Translations under genes and position numbers: made by a program
In this document: one piece after another, positions 48,793-57,888 of the stretch
Layout: each line of letters opens with the position of its first letter
How positions within the stretch are numbered: position 1 is the first letter of the stretch
Origin: Sphingosinicella terrae
GTDB taxonomy: Bacteria > Pseudomonadota > Alphaproteobacteria > Sphingomonadales > Sphingomonadaceae
Length of the DNA stretch: 64,000 nt
Direction: 5' to 3'
Assembly: GCF_003347635.1 (NCBI RefSeq)
Contig: NZ_QDFY01000001.1
Coordinates: 868,001-932,000 of the forward strand
Notes under the pieces: model-generated
The model's database searches: none
Told to the model about the DNA's origin: nothing
Seen by the model: the letters and a program-made list of their open reading frames with translations, nothing else

Positions 48793-49608
48793 TCAGCCGG
48801 GACGCAGCCGGCTCGCCAGGACCCACCAGTCGGGATGGCCGGCGGCGAGCCGCGCCGCCGCCGCGTCGCGCGTCGCCCGGTCGGCATAGAGCGCGAAGCA
48901 GGTCGCCCCCGAACCGGACATGCGCGCCAGCACGGCGTCGTCGGCGAGCGCTGCGAGCACTGCCTCGATCTCCGGCACCAGCCGCGCCGCCGGTGCCTCG
49001 AGGTCGTTCCGCCCCCGCCGCCAGTCTTCGAGCGAGCCACGGTCCCTGCCGTCCCAGGCGCGGAACACGGCTGCGGTCGACAGCGCCCGCCGCGGATTGA
49101 CGAGCAGCACCGGCGTGCCGGCGAGGTCGCCGGCCGCGAGCGGCTCGAGCCGGTCGCCGCGCCCGTCGCCTCGCATCGGCCGGCTGAGCAGGCAGGCGGG
49201 AACGTCCGCGCCGAGCGACGCCGCGAGGGTGAGCAAGGCTGCCTCGTCCGCCTCCAGCGACCACCAGCGCGCCAGCAGCCGCATCGCCGCCGCCGCGTCC
49301 GCCGATCCGCCGCCGATGCCCGAGGCGACCGGCAGCCTCTTGTCGAGGACGAGCCGGGCGCCGCGGCGGACGCCGAAGCGCCCCCGGAGCGCGTGTGCCG
49401 CCCGCAGCACGAGATTGTCGCTTTCATCGGCCAGGTCCGCCGCGAACGGGCCGGTCACGGCGAGCGTCAGCCCCTCCCCCTGTGCGACCTCTAGCCGGTC
49501 TCCTTCCTCGAGGAAGGCGAACACCGTCTCGATCCGATGATAGCCGTCCGCCATCCGCTCCCGGACGTGAAGGGCGAGATTGATTTTGGCGAAGGCGGTT
49601 TCGTGCAT
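48793..49608 (-). CDS. ispE: 4-diphosphocytidyl-2-C-methyl-D-erythritol kinase
   Basis: A 271-residue GHMP kinase of the non-mevalonate isoprenoid pathway. It starts MHETAFAKINLALHVRERM with the catalytic Lys in AKINLAL. The ATP loop is PVASGIGGGSADAAAAMRLL, Asp is in LGADVPACL, and the end has MSGSGATCFALY. It phosphorylates the 2-OH of CDP-methylerythritol. ATG 49608 fits the family start. Confidence 0.93.
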   Translation of the reverse strand: MHETAFAKINLALHVRERMADGYHRIETVFAFLEEGDRLEVAQGEGLTLAVTGPFAADLADESDNLVLRAAHALRGRFGVRRGARLVLDKRLPVASGIGGGSADAAAAMRLLARWWSLEADEAALLTLAASLGADVPACLLSRPMRGDGRGDRLEPLAAGDLAGTPVLLVNPRRALSTAAVFRAWDGRDRGSLEDWRRGRNDLEAPAARLVPEIEAVLAALADDAVLARMSGSGATCFALYADRATRDAAAARLAAGHPDWWVLASRLRPG

Positions 49609-49634
49609 CGGTTGGCGATTGGCCTCAGCGGTAA

Positions 49635-49745
49635 TCCCCTCCCCCTGGAGGGGGAGGGTCAGGGTGGGGGCTACGGCATCGGAGGAACATCCCGAAAGCG
49701 GAACACCCTCACCCCGACCCTCTCCCTCAAGGGAGAGGGGGAAAA
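49635..49745. repeat. MITE-like intergenic element
   Basis: About 110 bases with hairpin ends CCCCTCCCCCTGGAGGGGGAGG and CCCTCTCCCTCAAGGGAGAGGGGG. G-rich TCAGGGTGGGGGC lies inside, mirrored by CACCCTCACCCCGACCC. It separates the ispE start from the TPR gene end. Confidence 0.7.
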
Positions 49746-49747
49746 GA

Positions 49748-51457
49748 CTAACGCGCCGCCAGCCTCGGCGTGAGGCCCTGGGCGATCTTGGCGTCGAGCC
49801 GCTCGGCATCCTCCCCTTCGGCATAGACCCGCGCCGCCCGCCAGGCGAAGCGGGCCTCGATGCGGCGGCCGGCCGTGTAATAGGCATCGCCGAGATGCTC
49901 GTTGATCTCGACGTCGGCGGGCTCGCCCTCGGCGGCACGCTCGAGCAGCGGGATCGCCTCGCCGAGCTGGCCCTTCAGGAAAAGCGCCCACCCCAGCGAG
50001 TCGGTGATCGCGGCATTGTCGGGCGCCAGCCGATGCGCCTCCCGCACCAGCCGCTCCGCCTCGTCCATATTCTCGCGATGGACGAGCTGGGCGTAGCCCA
50101 GATAGTTCAGCACCAGCGGCTGGTCCGGCGCCAGCCGGTGGGCTTCCTCCAACGCCGCGCGCGCGGCCGGCCAGTCGCCGGCCTGGTCATGGGCGCCGCC
50201 CTTGGACAGCCACAGCGCCCAGACGGCGATCCCATCCTCCTCGTCGCCGCCATGGGCGGCGATCGCGCGCGTGAAGGCTTCCGCCGCCTCGGCCGGCTGG
50301 TCCTGGTCCATGAGCACCTCGCCGAGGCGCAGCAGGTCGGCGACCGAGCTCGGCTCGGCCCGCGCCGCCGCCTGCGCCTCCCCAAGGGCGCGCGCCCCGT
50401 CGCCGCCGAGGACGAGCAGCCGTACCTTCTGGTCGCGCGCCCCCTCGGCATACGGGTCCTCGGGGGCGACGTTGCCGAGGAGGGCGACCGCCTTGTCGTG
50501 GCGGCCCTGGCGGGCGAGCAGCTCGGCCGAGAGCATCCAGGCCTGGCTGTTGTCGGGTGCCAGCCAGGTGGCCAGGCGGGCGAAGCTGCCGGCGACCGGC
50601 GCCAGGTCCTGGGCGAACATGTCGAGGGACAGCCGGACCATGAGCTCGGCGACGCCGTCGGCGGCGCTGTCGACCGCGCCCGGCAACGGCCGCCGCCGCT
50701 CGATCAGGGTCCGGCCGGCGGCGAGCGCCGGATCGTCTCCCTGGAGCAGGAACAGGGCGTCGTCGCGGTCGCGCCGGGCGGCGAGCCCGCCGGCGGCGGC
50801 GAGGCGCAGCCGCTCCGCCCGCGGCCCGGCTTCGTCGATCGTGCCGGCCACCGCCCGCAGCTGCTCGCCGCGGCCCATTGCGGCCAGGAGGAGGATCCTG
50901 TGCTCGGCGATATAGGCGGTGGCGGCGGCGGCGCCGGGACCCGACACGGGCCGGTCGAGCTCGGCCAGGGCGTCGCCGCGGCCGCTGCCCAGAGCGAGCC
51001 ACGCGCGAAGCACCGGCACGGTGAAGCCGAACACGCGCTCGCGCTCGACCGCGTCGATCTGCTCGCGCGCGGCCCGCCAGTTGCGGGCCCGGAAGGCATC
51101 GGCGACCAGCAGGAAGCGGGCATCCGGGAGCAGCGCCTGGCCGCGTTCCAGTGCAGCCGCGGCGCGAAGCGCCAGCGGCCAGTCGCCGGCGCCAACCGCA
51201 TAGCTCATCGCCTCGGAGGCGATCACCCCATTGTCCGGTGCCCCGGCGAGGGCGGCGGCATAGCCGGCGCTCGCCTGGTCGTAGGCGCCATCCGCGGCCG
51301 CCGCGCGGGCGCGAACATAGGCGGTGAGCGGGCTGCCCGGCTCGACCCGGGCCTCGGCAGGGCCGGCGGCCGCGACCGAGGCAAGCAAGGCGAAGGACAG
51401 GAGCGCCGGCCTCGATCGAGGGCGGCGCCGCGCGGACGGGCGGTCACATATTGGGAT
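49748..51457 (-). CDS. TPR-repeat protein
   Basis: A ~569-residue protein with a signal-like hydrophobic stretch (ALLSFALLASVAAAGPAEA) and many TPR-like helical pairs, clearest toward the C-terminus (ADLLRLGEVLMDQDQPAEAA, LNYLGYAQLVHRENMDEAER, ITDSLGWALFLKGQLGEAIP, INEHLGDAYYTAGR). Such exported TPR proteins often aid outer-membrane or peptidoglycan assembly. The start is unsettled. No ATG, GTG or TTG lies in frame close before the signal. An ATC at 51457 sits 8 bases after GGGGGAGGAGGA. The alternatives are an upstream start inside the ETF-QO gene (51634) or a sequence error. Confidence 0.7.
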   Translation of the reverse strand: MPICDRPSARRRPRSRPALLSFALLASVAAAGPAEARVEPGSPLTAYVRARAAAADGAYDQASAGYAAALAGAPDNGVIASEAMSYAVGAGDWPLALRAAAALERGQALLPDARFLLVADAFRARNWRAAREQIDAVERERVFGFTVPVLRAWLALGSGRGDALAELDRPVSGPGAAAATAYIAEHRILLLAAMGRGEQLRAVAGTIDEAGPRAERLRLAAAGGLAARRDRDDALFLLQGDDPALAAGRTLIERRRPLPGAVDSAADGVAELMVRLSLDMFAQDLAPVAGSFARLATWLAPDNSQAWMLSAELLARQGRHDKAVALLGNVAPEDPYAEGARDQKVRLLVLGGDGARALGEAQAAARAEPSSVADLLRLGEVLMDQDQPAEAAEAFTRAIAAHGGDEEDGIAVWALWLSKGGAHDQAGDWPAARAALEEAHRLAPDQPLVLNYLGYAQLVHRENMDEAERLVREAHRLAPDNAAITDSLGWALFLKGQLGEAIPLLERAAEGEPADVEINEHLGDAYYTAGRRIEARFAWRAARVYAEGEDAERLDAKIAQGLTPRLAAR

Positions 51458-53090
51458 AGTTCGGTCCTCCTCCCCCTTCGGGTACGACCCAGTTGATGTT
51501 CTGGGTCGGGTCCTTGATGTCGCAGGTCTTGCAGTGGACGCAATTCTGCGCGTTGATCTGCAACCGCGTGCGGCCGCCCTCCTCGACGAACTCATAGACC
51601 CCGGCGGGGCAGTAACGCTGCTCGGGGCCGGCATAGAGCTCCAGATTGACGTCCACCGGTATGTCCGGATTCTTGAGCGTCAGATGAACCGGCTGGTCCT
51701 CCTCGTGGTTGGTGTTCGAGACGAACACCGACGACAGCCGGTCGAAGCTGATCACCCCATCCGGCTTCGGATAGTCGATCTTCGGCACCATGTCCTTGCG
51801 CCACAGCGTCTCGTTGTCCGCATGGTGCCGCATCGTGAACGGCAGGCCGATTCCGATCTGGCGCATCCACATGTCGGCGCCGGCGAGCAGCGTGCCGAAC
51901 ATGCCGCCCCATTTGGCGACGAGCGGCTCGACGTTGCGCACCATCTTGAGCTCGCTCGCGACCCAGCTGTCGTGCAGGCCGCTCTCATAGGCGTCGAGCG
52001 TGTCGGCGGTGCGGTCGGCGGCGATCGCGGCGAAAGCGGCCTCGGCGGCGAGCATTCCCGACTTCATGGCCGTATGGCTGCCCTTGATCCGGGGCACGTT
52101 CACGAACCCCGCCGAGCAGCCGATCAGCGCCCCGCCGGGGAAAACGAGCTTCGGGATCGCCTGGTAGCCGCCCTCGTTGATCGCCCGGGCGCCGTAGCTG
52201 ACCCGGCGGCCGCCCTCGAGGAACTGGCGGATCGCCGGATGCTGCTTCCAGCGCTGGAATTCCTCGAACGGCGACAGCCACGGATTGCGGTAGTTGAGCG
52301 CCACCACGAAGCCCAGAGCGACCTGGTTGTTGTCCTGATGGTAGAGGAAGCCGCCGCCCCAGGCGTCGTCGAGCGGCCAGCCCTGGGTGTGGATCACGCG
52401 GCCGGGCTCGTGCTTCGCCGGGTCGATGTCCCACAATTCCTTGAGGCCGATGCCGTAGACCTGGGGCTGGCTCTCGGCATCGAGCGCGAAGATCCGCTTC
52501 AATTCCTTGGTCAGGTGGCCGCGCGCGCCTTCCGCGAAGAAGGTGTAGCGGCCGTGCAGCTCCATGCCCGGCTGGTAATCGGGCCGATGGGTCCCGTCGC
52601 GGGCCACGCCCATGTCGCCGGTGGCGACGCCCTTGACCGACCCGTCCTCGTTGAACAGCACCTCCGCCGCGGCGAAGCCGGGGAAGATCTCGACGCCCAG
52701 CGCCTCGGCCTGGCCGGCCAGCCAGCGGCAGAGATTGCCGAGGCTCGCCGTGTAGGTGCCCTTGTTGCTCATGAAGGGCGGCATCAGCAGATGCGGGAAT
52801 CCGTATCTGCCGCCGGCGGTGAGCACCCAATGCTCGTTCTTCGTGACCGGCACGGTCAGCGGACTGTCGAGGTCACGCCAGTCCGGCAGCAGCTCGTCGA
52901 GCGCGCGCGGATCGATGACGGCGCCGGACAGGATGTGGGCACCGACCTCGGAGCCCTTTTCGAGAACGCAGACGCTGAGCTCGCGCCCCGCGTCGTTCGC
53001 GAGCTGCTTCAGACGGATGGCGGCGGCGAGGCCGGCGGGGCCGGCGCCGACGATCACCACGTCATAGGGCATGGACTCGCGATCAGCCAT
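51444..53090 (-). CDS. Electron transfer flavoprotein-ubiquinone oxidoreductase
   Basis: A 548-residue monotopic inner-membrane flavoprotein. FAD binding is at the N-terminus (YDVVIVGAGPAGLAAAIRL). The 4Fe-4S cluster ligands lie near the end: CPAGVYEF and CVHCKTCDIKDPTQNINW. It passes electrons from ETF (fatty acid and amino acid dehydrogenases) to ubiquinone. Full length for the family. ATG 53090. Confidence 0.95.
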   Translation of the reverse strand: MADRESMPYDVVIVGAGPAGLAAAIRLKQLANDAGRELSVCVLEKGSEVGAHILSGAVIDPRALDELLPDWRDLDSPLTVPVTKNEHWVLTAGGRYGFPHLLMPPFMSNKGTYTASLGNLCRWLAGQAEALGVEIFPGFAAAEVLFNEDGSVKGVATGDMGVARDGTHRPDYQPGMELHGRYTFFAEGARGHLTKELKRIFALDAESQPQVYGIGLKELWDIDPAKHEPGRVIHTQGWPLDDAWGGGFLYHQDNNQVALGFVVALNYRNPWLSPFEEFQRWKQHPAIRQFLEGGRRVSYGARAINEGGYQAIPKLVFPGGALIGCSAGFVNVPRIKGSHTAMKSGMLAAEAAFAAIAADRTADTLDAYESGLHDSWVASELKMVRNVEPLVAKWGGMFGTLLAGADMWMRQIGIGLPFTMRHHADNETLWRKDMVPKIDYPKPDGVISFDRLSSVFVSNTNHEEDQPVHLTLKNPDIPVDVNLELYAGPEQRYCPAGVYEFVEEGGRTRLQINAQNCVHCKTCDIKDPTQNINWVVPEGGGGPNYPNM

Positions 53091-53208
53091 TCAGGACTCC
53101 TGTCGTCGCAAAGCAATAACGTCTGGCAGATAACCAGCGCGCCAGCGATTGACCAGCCCGCCAGACCCTGACTCAAGAGGGCGATATGGGGCTTTTGCGG
53201 GGCAGATC

Positions 53209-53928
53209 GTGGAACTGAATCGGGCCGCGAGCGCGCTGCGATGGTGGGAGGAGGCGGGAGTCGACACACTCGTCGCCGAGACGCCGCGCAATTGGCTCGC
53301 GCCGGAGACCGGCGCGGTCGCGACCTCGACGCCGGCCGTCGTCCGCGAGCCGTCCGCGCCGGCGGCGGCGCCGATGCCGGAGACGCTCGAGGCGTTCACG
53401 GCCTGGCTCGCCGACGCCGAATCGCTTCCCTATGCGACGCCGTCGGCGCCGCGCATCGCCGCGTCCGGCGATCCCGCCGCCGGCCTCATGGTTCTGGTCG
53501 ACATGCCGGCGCCCGAGGATATCGCCGCCGGCCACCTGCTCGCCGGCGAGCCTGGCGCCTTGTTCGACCGCATGCTGGCGGCGATCGGCCGCAGCCGCGA
53601 CTTGCTCTATCTGGCGCCGCTGTCGCCGATCCGCACCGCGACGGGCATGCTCGATGCCGCCGGCGCGACGGCGCTGGCGGAGATCGCCCGCCACCATGTC
53701 GGTCTCGTCGCGCCCCGGGCCCTGCTCCTGTTCGGCGACGCCTGCGCCAAGGCGCTGCTCGGCCGCCCGATCAGTGCGACGCGCGGAAAGTGGCAGGAAA
53801 TCAACACGAAGACCGGTCCCGTTAGGACTTTGTCAACCATAAGACCGGCAAAGTTGCTGGCCGTTCCCGCGCTCAAGAAGCTCGCCTGGGAAGACCTGCA
53901 GATGCTGAGGGAGGAACTGAACCCATGA
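53209..53928 (+). CDS. Uracil-DNA glycosylase-like protein, divergent
   Basis: A 239-residue protein with a UDG-superfamily core: PEDIAAGHLLAGEPGALFDRMLAAIG corresponds to the EDxxGxPFVGxAGxLLDxML block of family 4 enzymes. The GEAPG water-activating loop is changed to VDMPAPED, and the four cluster Cys are missing. It may be inactive or have a changed substrate. The N-terminal ~100 residues are Ala/Pro-rich. Start GTG 53209 precedes VELNRAASALRWWEEAG; a TTG at 53149 is the alternative. It overlaps the transglycosylase start (ATGA). Confidence 0.65.
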   Translation: MELNRAASALRWWEEAGVDTLVAETPRNWLAPETGAVATSTPAVVREPSAPAAAPMPETLEAFTAWLADAESLPYATPSAPRIAASGDPAAGLMVLVDMPAPEDIAAGHLLAGEPGALFDRMLAAIGRSRDLLYLAPLSPIRTATGMLDAAGATALAEIARHHVGLVAPRALLLFGDACAKALLGRPISATRGKWQEINTKTGPVRTLSTIRPAKLLAVPALKKLAWEDLQMLREELNP

Positions 53929-55697
53929 AGAGGCTGCACCGGACCCTGCTGGCGGTCGCGCTTGCCTTCTCGGCCGCGCCGGCGCTCGCGGCGGGCGGCG
54001 ACGGCGATGCCCGCGTGACCCGCGAGCGCCAGGTCGCCTTGCCCGAAGTGCTGAGCGCGTCCGAGCGCGAGCAGTATCGCGCCGTCTTCGCCGATCTCGA
54101 GGCGCAGAACTGGGCGGCGGCCGCCGGCCGACTCGACGGCATGCGCGAGGGGCCGCTCCATCCGCTCGCCCGCGCGCGCCTCTACACCATGCCCGGCTCG
54201 CCGCGGGTCGAGATGGATCCTTTGCTCCGCCTGCTCGCCCGCGCCCCCGAGCTTCCCCAGGCCGGCGATCTCGCCCGCCTGGCCCGCCTGCGCGGCGCCA
54301 CCGAGCTTCCCGACTTGCCGCAGGCGCAGCGCCTTTCCGGGCTTGCGGGCCAGCCGCGCCGCGCGCGTCCCCGTCCCGTCCGCGGCGACCCCGTCGGCGA
54401 TGCGATCGAGCCGCTCATCCAGCCCTTGCTCGTCGCCGACCAGCCCTACGAGGCGGAGACCCTGTTCAACGCCCGCAGCGCCGAGCTGAGCGACGAGGCC
54501 CGCACCGCCTTCCAGCAGCGCATCGCCTGGGTCTTCTTCCTCAACGGCAATGATCGCGATGCGCGCCGCATCGCCGAGCAGGGCGCCCGCGGCATCACCG
54601 AATGGGCGATCCATTCCCATTGGGTGGCCGGCCTCGCCGCCTGGCGGATGGAGGATTTCGGCGGTGCCGCCGAGCATTTCCGCACTGTCGCCGCCCGTTC
54701 TTCCGACCAGGAACTCTCCGCCGCCGGCCATTATTGGGCGGCGCGCGCCGACACCGCCGGCGGCCACCCGCAGCGCGTCCAGGGCCAGCTTCAGGCCGCC
54801 GCCCGGATGGGCGAGACCTTCTACGGCCTGCTCGCCCAGAGCCGGCTCGGCATCCGCCAGAGCCCCGCCGATCTCGACGCCTTTTCCGCCGAGGACTGGC
54901 GCGCACTTTCCGGCCTTGCCAACGTCCGCACCGCTTTGGCACTCGCCGAGATCGGCAAGGATGGGCTTGCCGGCGAGCTGCTGCGTCACCAGGCCCGCAT
55001 CGGCGATCCGCGCCAGCACGAGGCGCTGCTCCACCTCGCCTCGCGGCTCAACCTGACCAGCGCGCAGATGTGGCTGGCCCATAACGGCCCGCGCGGCACC
55101 CGCACCGACGCCCACGACCGCTATCCGTCGCCGAGCTGGCGGCCCCAGTCCGGCCGCTGGCGGGTCGATCCGGCGCTCGCCTTCGCCCACGCCCTCCAGG
55201 AATCGAACTTCCGGCCCGAGGCGGTCAGCCCGGCCGGCGCCCGCGGCCTGATGCAGGTCCTGCCCGGCACCGCCCAGCAGATGGCCCGCGCCCGCGGCGT
55301 CGCCGCCGATCCGACCCGGCTCAACGACCCCTCGGTCAACATCGAATATGGCCAGACCTATCTCGAATGGCTGCGCGACCAGCCCGGCACCGGCGGCCTG
55401 CTGCCGCGGGTGATCGCCGCCTACAATGCCGGCCCGCGGCCGATCTCGGAGTGGAACACCCGCTTCGACCAGAGCGACCCGCTGCTCTTCATCGAGTCGA
55501 TCCCCTATTGGGAGACGCGCGGCTACGTGCCGATCATCCTGCGCAACTACTGGGTCTATGAGGAGCGCCCCGCCTCGGATTCGCCCAGCCGCCGAGCCCT
55601 CGCCCAGGGAATGTGGCCGCGTTTCCCAGGCATGTCCGGCCCAACCGCCGTCCGCATCGAGTCGAGGCGCAGCCAGACCGCGATGGGGAGAGACTGA
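53925..55697 (+). CDS. Soluble lytic murein transglycosylase
   Basis: A 590-residue exported enzyme with a signal peptide (about 1-22), a long helical solenoid (about 30-420), and a C-terminal SLT domain. The catalytic Glu is in FAHALQESNFRPEAVSPAGA, followed by GLMQVLPGTAQQMA and the NIEYGQTYLEWL and AAYNAGP motifs. It cleaves glycan strands to 1,6-anhydromuropeptides. Its ATG overlaps the upstream stop by 4 bases. Confidence 0.93.
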   Translation: MKRLHRTLLAVALAFSAAPALAAGGDGDARVTRERQVALPEVLSASEREQYRAVFADLEAQNWAAAAGRLDGMREGPLHPLARARLYTMPGSPRVEMDPLLRLLARAPELPQAGDLARLARLRGATELPDLPQAQRLSGLAGQPRRARPRPVRGDPVGDAIEPLIQPLLVADQPYEAETLFNARSAELSDEARTAFQQRIAWVFFLNGNDRDARRIAEQGARGITEWAIHSHWVAGLAAWRMEDFGGAAEHFRTVAARSSDQELSAAGHYWAARADTAGGHPQRVQGQLQAAARMGETFYGLLAQSRLGIRQSPADLDAFSAEDWRALSGLANVRTALALAEIGKDGLAGELLRHQARIGDPRQHEALLHLASRLNLTSAQMWLAHNGPRGTRTDAHDRYPSPSWRPQSGRWRVDPALAFAHALQESNFRPEAVSPAGARGLMQVLPGTAQQMARARGVAADPTRLNDPSVNIEYGQTYLEWLRDQPGTGGLLPRVIAAYNAGPRPISEWNTRFDQSDPLLFIESIPYWETRGYVPIILRNYWVYEERPASDSPSRRALAQGMWPRFPGMSGPTAVRIESRRSQTAMGRD

Positions 55698-55791
55698 ACG
55701 CGCGCGACCGTCCCCCCCCTGCGCCCAGGGACGGGCTGGAGCGGTTGGGTGCCACCTGGCGGACGCGGCCGCATCAGATGGAAAGCCGATG

Positions 55792-56115
55792 CTACGGTCT
55801 GCTCCGGTGCCGACGACCCAGGCGAAACCCGGTATATCCCGAGAAAGCCCACACACCGGCGAAAACGAGGCTTATCATGAAGGCCTGATCGGCTCCGAAG
55901 TACGTGAGATCGCCTTCCTGGAACCGACGATTTACTTCATCCGCATTTACGACTGCGTAGGCGAGCTGAAAGCCGGCAAACCCCACGAGGGCGATGGCAG
56001 GGAGGCTGGTGATCAGCAGCGCCAGCGCACCCGCTGCGAGCGAAAGCGTCCGGCTTGCCCCGTAGTTGACTGCCGTCAGGATCAGCAGCACGAAAGCCCA
56101 AAGCAGCAGGTCCAT
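55792..56115 (-). CDS. Small hydrophobic membrane protein
   Basis: A 107-residue protein with three hydrophobic segments (about 2-18, 24-54, 78-98) and a short polar part NADEVNRRFQEGDLTYFGAD. No family is recognised. The G+C of its third codon positions appears lower than that of its neighbours, which may hint at a different origin. The ribosome site is weak. Confidence 0.5.
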   Translation of the reverse strand: MDLLLWAFVLLILTAVNYGASRTLSLAAGALALLITSLPAIALVGFAGFQLAYAVVNADEVNRRFQEGDLTYFGADQAFMISLVFAGVWAFSGYTGFRLGRRHRSRP

Positions 56116-56235
56116 TGCTGGATCATCTCACGCCGCACGAATGCCCGCAATGTGCCTAAATCAGAAGTCGGCCGCGAAGGTAGGCGACCTTCGTGGCGGC
56201 AGCGCCTGCGCCTTTCCCTCACCCGAGAGAGATTC

Positions 56236-56250
56236 GTTCTTTATTTGTTC
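56236..56250 (+). promoter_or_regulatory. LexA (SOS) box
   Basis: GTTC-TTTATTT-GTTC is an exact match to the alphaproteobacterial LexA motif GTTC-N7-GTTC. It lies 25 bases before the start codon of the SplB-like radical SAM gene. The surrounding sequence is AT-rich as expected for a promoter. Confidence 0.75.
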
Positions 56251-56274
56251 TCGAGGACTGCTTATACTTCCTCC

Positions 56275-57354
56275 ATGCCCCGCCCCGATGCCCGCCCCGG
56301 CCGCGGCGCGCCCGAGAATCGGACGCCGGACCGTTTCAACCTGAAGCAGCGCGAGGCCGATCGCGACTGGCTGGACGAGCGCGAGACGCAGGATGGTGGG
56401 CCACCGCCTTTGCGTACCACCGTCACGGTCGAGCATCCGAAGACGATCATCGCCTACAACCGATCGCCCGACATCGGCTTCGACCGCTCGATCAACGCCT
56501 ATCGCGGCTGCGAGCATGGCTGCATCTATTGCTTTGCCCGGCCCACGCACGCCTTCCACGATCTGTCGCCCGGCCTGGATTTCGAGAGCCGGCTTTTCGC
56601 CAAGCCCGATGCAGCGAAAATGCTCCGGGTCGAGCTCGCCAAGCCCGGCTACGTGCCGCGGCCGATCGCGATGGGCACCAACACCGACCCCTATCAGCCG
56701 ATCGAGGCGAAATGGCGGATCACCCGATCGGTGCTCGAGCTTCTCGCCGAGACCCGCCATCCGGTGACGATCACCACCAAGTCCGACCGGGTGCTGCTCG
56801 ACATCGACCTGCTCGAGAAGATGGCGCGGCAGCGGCTGATCGGCGTCGCTTTGTCGATCACCTCGCTGACGCCGGAAATCTCGCGCACTCTCGAGCCGCG
56901 GGCGCCGGCGGCGCGCAAGCGGCTGGCGGCGGTCAAGCGGCTTTCGGAAGCCGGCATTCCGACGATGGTCGCGATCGCGCCGGTCGTCCCGGCGGTCACC
57001 GACCACGAGCTGGAGGCGATCGTCGAGGCGGCCGCGGAGGCTGGCGCGAGCGGCGCCTTCTATCTGCCGGTGCGGCTGCCCTACGAGGTCGCGCCCTTGT
57101 TCCGCGCCTGGCTCGACGAGCATTTCCCCGACCGCGCCTCCAAGGTGATGGGCATCATCCGCGAGATGCGTGGCGGCAAGGACAATGATCCGAACTGGTT
57201 CACGAGGATGCAGGGCTTCGGCCCCTGGGCGGAGCTGCTCCGGACCCGATTCGACCGGGCGGCGCGCAAGCACGGCCTCGCCGACAAGGAGCGGATGCGC
57301 CTGCGCACCGACCTGTTCGAGCCGCCCCAGGGACCCCAGCTGCGGCTGCTCTGA
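56275..57354 (+). CDS. PA0069-type radical SAM protein (SplB-like, COG1533)
   Basis: A 359-residue radical S-adenosylmethionine protein. The 4Fe-4S motif is C-x3-C-x2-C in RGCEHGCIYCFARP (Cys79, 83, 86). It is followed by MGTNTDPYQPIEAKW and GVALSITSLTPEISRTLEPR, typical of the SplB-related PA0069 group that is named DNA repair photolyase by homology. The substrate is unproven. A LexA box in the promoter supports a role in DNA damage. ATG 56275. Confidence 0.85.
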   Translation: MPRPDARPGRGAPENRTPDRFNLKQREADRDWLDERETQDGGPPPLRTTVTVEHPKTIIAYNRSPDIGFDRSINAYRGCEHGCIYCFARPTHAFHDLSPGLDFESRLFAKPDAAKMLRVELAKPGYVPRPIAMGTNTDPYQPIEAKWRITRSVLELLAETRHPVTITTKSDRVLLDIDLLEKMARQRLIGVALSITSLTPEISRTLEPRAPAARKRLAAVKRLSEAGIPTMVAIAPVVPAVTDHELEAIVEAAAEAGASGAFYLPVRLPYEVAPLFRAWLDEHFPDRASKVMGIIREMRGGKDNDPNWFTRMQGFGPWAELLRTRFDRAARKHGLADKERMRLRTDLFEPPQGPQLRLL

Positions 57355-57369
57355 CCCGTTGGCCTGCTG

Positions 57370-57858
57370 CTAGCCCAGCTCCACCTCCGCGACCTTGTCC
57401 TTATAGTCCTTCTTGGGATCGCTCCCGAGAAGCATCTTCACGCCGGCGAACAGGCTGTTCTCGTTGAGCCAGATCTGGGCGCTGCCGGGGTCGAAGCGCA
57501 GCAATTGCAGCTTCGGATCGTCCTTGCCTTCCTCGTACCAGGCGGCGACGAAGGGGTTCCACAACCGGTCGATCGTGGCGCGGTCATTATCCGGGACCAG
57601 CCGGCCCTCGATCGAGGCGAAAAGATCGTGCCCCTTGGCGGCGAAGTGGAGCAGCGCCGGACCGCCGGTGCCGAGCTGGCGGACGAGATCGACGTCCTTG
57701 GCGGTGAAGAACCAGATCGGGCCGCCGGCATCGCCCTCGATCTGGGCGGTCATCGGCTGCGCACGCGATTCCGCCCCTTCGGCGAGGCCGAGCATCACCG
57801 TCATGTCGGACTTCAGCGATTTCCAGAACTTGGCTTCGAGCTCGGCTTCCTTGGTCAC
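57370..57858 (-). CDS. General stress protein, pyridoxamine 5'-phosphate oxidase-like
   Basis: A 162-residue split-barrel flavin-binding protein of the general-stress type (YdaG/GsP26). It has an FWKSLKSDMTVMLGL start, MTAQIEGDAGGPIWFFTAKD and LIRFD-type strands. The GTG at 57858 follows CAGGAGGT, a near-perfect ribosome site. An EcfG-like promoter lies directly upstream. Confidence 0.82.
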   Translation of the reverse strand: MTKEAELEAKFWKSLKSDMTVMLGLAEGAESRAQPMTAQIEGDAGGPIWFFTAKDVDLVRQLGTGGPALLHFAAKGHDLFASIEGRLVPDNDRATIDRLWNPFVAAWYEEGKDDPKLQLLRFDPGSAQIWLNENSLFAGVKMLLGSDPKKDYKDKVAEVELG

Positions 57859-57888
57859 GGGACCTCCTGAATTTGGCGTTTGCGATCG

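Noticed and set aside
48664-49494. Plus-strand ORF of 276 codons opposite ispE
   Set aside because: It is a shadow frame; ispE on the minus strand has all GHMP kinase motifs.
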